Source: Fasciola hepatica | Taxonomy: Eukaryota; Platyhelminthes; Trematoda; Plagiorchiida; Fasciolidae | DNA: 64,000 nucleotides | Assembly (NCBI GenBank): GCA_948099385.1 | Contig: CANUEZ040000029.1 | Location: forward strand, 2,387,501-2,451,500 | Direction of reading: 5' to 3' | Part shown: positions 63,120 to 64,000 of the stretch, in pieces | Layout of the letters: every line of letters begins with the position of its first letter | How positions within the stretch are numbered: position 1 is the first letter of the stretch | Program-made: the position numbers and the translations under genes | Notes under the pieces: generated by a model | The model's input: only the letters and a program-made list of their open reading frames with translations | Databases searched by the model: none | What the model was told of the DNA's origin: nothing

Positions 63120-64000
63120 CTAGCACTCAACGAGTTGCTCCAAATCAATATTACACACTGATTTTCTGGATTATTTTTTTGGGTTATTTTATGGCGCATT
63201 CAAATGGTGAATTGTGACTCACAAAACATTTTCATTATATTTCACGCAGTTACTTTTGAGTAGTGTGTGGGATTGACAAATCTTCCTTTAGATGACTGCC
63301 ATTTGGATTTCACCTCTCACACACAGACTTCAGTTCATCCGATCAACCCTGCACTCAGAAACACCAGACTTTATTTTCGCTCCTATTAAAGCTGCTCAGT
63401 ATAACACATCCTCCATCATTTCGAGGGTTTGAACACGGGCCTTTTCACCTCAAAAGCGTGTGTCAACAATGCACCAGCCCGCTCCTTTCGAAGATGTCGG
63501 GCATTTTCACCTGACATACAGAATGACATCTGAACAAGCCAAACTCGGTGATTCGGATCACCTTGGACGAGAGTGTGGTGGCAAGGGAGTAACACACACG
63601 CTTTTGAGGTGAAAGGGGCCGAGTTCAGACCCTAGGTCTGGCGGATGACATGCACCACTGATGTGCTGTGACAAGAATAAAACACGAGTCTGGTGCTTCT
63701 GAGTGCAAAATTGGTTGGATGGCCTGAGGTTTGTGCGTGAGAGGCTTCCTACCCGATTCACTGTGTAGCTACTAAGACAAACGGTTCCCAACCCAGTCCA
63801 TGAACATCGAAAAGTCCACGATCTCACTGTGTGTCTGTTCCCATCTGAATTTACTGTTTTCATTTGAATTTTTCCCATCAGATCTTATTCTAAGTTATTC
63901 ACGTTCTCAAATTCGAATTCACCCCCATCCCTTGTTTTGTGTATCAGCATTCGCATGCGTTTGACTGCACAAGCCATTGTTCTACTCAATGGATACAACC

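Larger units (their letters stand above)
51296..64000 (+). repeat. Segmental duplication, copy 2 (right edge cut by window)
   Basis: Direct-oriented partner of 1-12571. Compared with copy 1 it has an extra 124 bases at 58028-58151, about 23 extra bases near 60197, and lacks 12 bases near 60888. Other changes are mostly single substitutions. The candidate exons of copy 1 at 5446-5690, 8359-8522, 9676-9756, 10094-10431 and 11186-11491 are all present here with their frames open. Confidence 0.97.

Overview
This looks like nuclear DNA from an animal with intron-rich genes, most likely a parasitic flatworm and perhaps a trematode. The reasons are: no long open frames on either strand; roughly 40% GC by eye; many tRNA-like SINE heads; TA, TG and GATA microsatellites; and several candidate introns of only 28-44 bases, a size known from flatworms. 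Nothing bacterial, viral or CRISPR-like is visible. I recognise no gene by name, and the organism call is an inference.

The dominant structure is a long direct repeat. Bases 1-12571 return at 51296-64000 with about 2-3% divergence and a few small indels. The window cuts both copies, so the true ends are unseen. The offset is about 51.3 kb. It could be a tandem segmental duplication or two haplotypes joined in the assembly. The two copies allow a comparative reading: exons should show few and mostly synonymous differences, while introns drift. By that test the best coding pieces are a minus-strand exon at 5446-5690 (copy at 56751-56983), a minus-strand 27-codon exon at 9676-9756 (61105-61185), and two small plus-strand gene pieces. 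Those at 10094-10431 and 11186-11491 are held together by introns of 28-68 bases, one with a 12-base microexon.

The single-copy middle (12.6-51.3 kb) is mostly intron or intergenic. It has scattered exon-like open segments bounded by good splice sites. On the minus strand these lie at 16.1-16.3, 18.8-19.0, 19.6-20.0, 21.0-21.3, 26.1-26.4, 26.7-26.9 and 45.0-45.1 kb; on the plus strand at 13.5, 17.8, 20.5, 35.6, 36.2, 47.0-47.9 and 48.3-48.9 kb. Those on one strand may belong to one or more long genes, but I cannot join them with confidence. Two possible remnants of non-LTR retrotransposons (23.5 and 34.6 kb), several tRNA-derived SINE copies and a roughly 300-base GATA array complete the picture.

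Confidence is low for most coding calls. A random sequence of this base composition yields many plausible-looking 60-90 codon frames, so only pieces with extra support (splice sites, frame kept across an intron, or synonymous bias between copies) are listed as coding.
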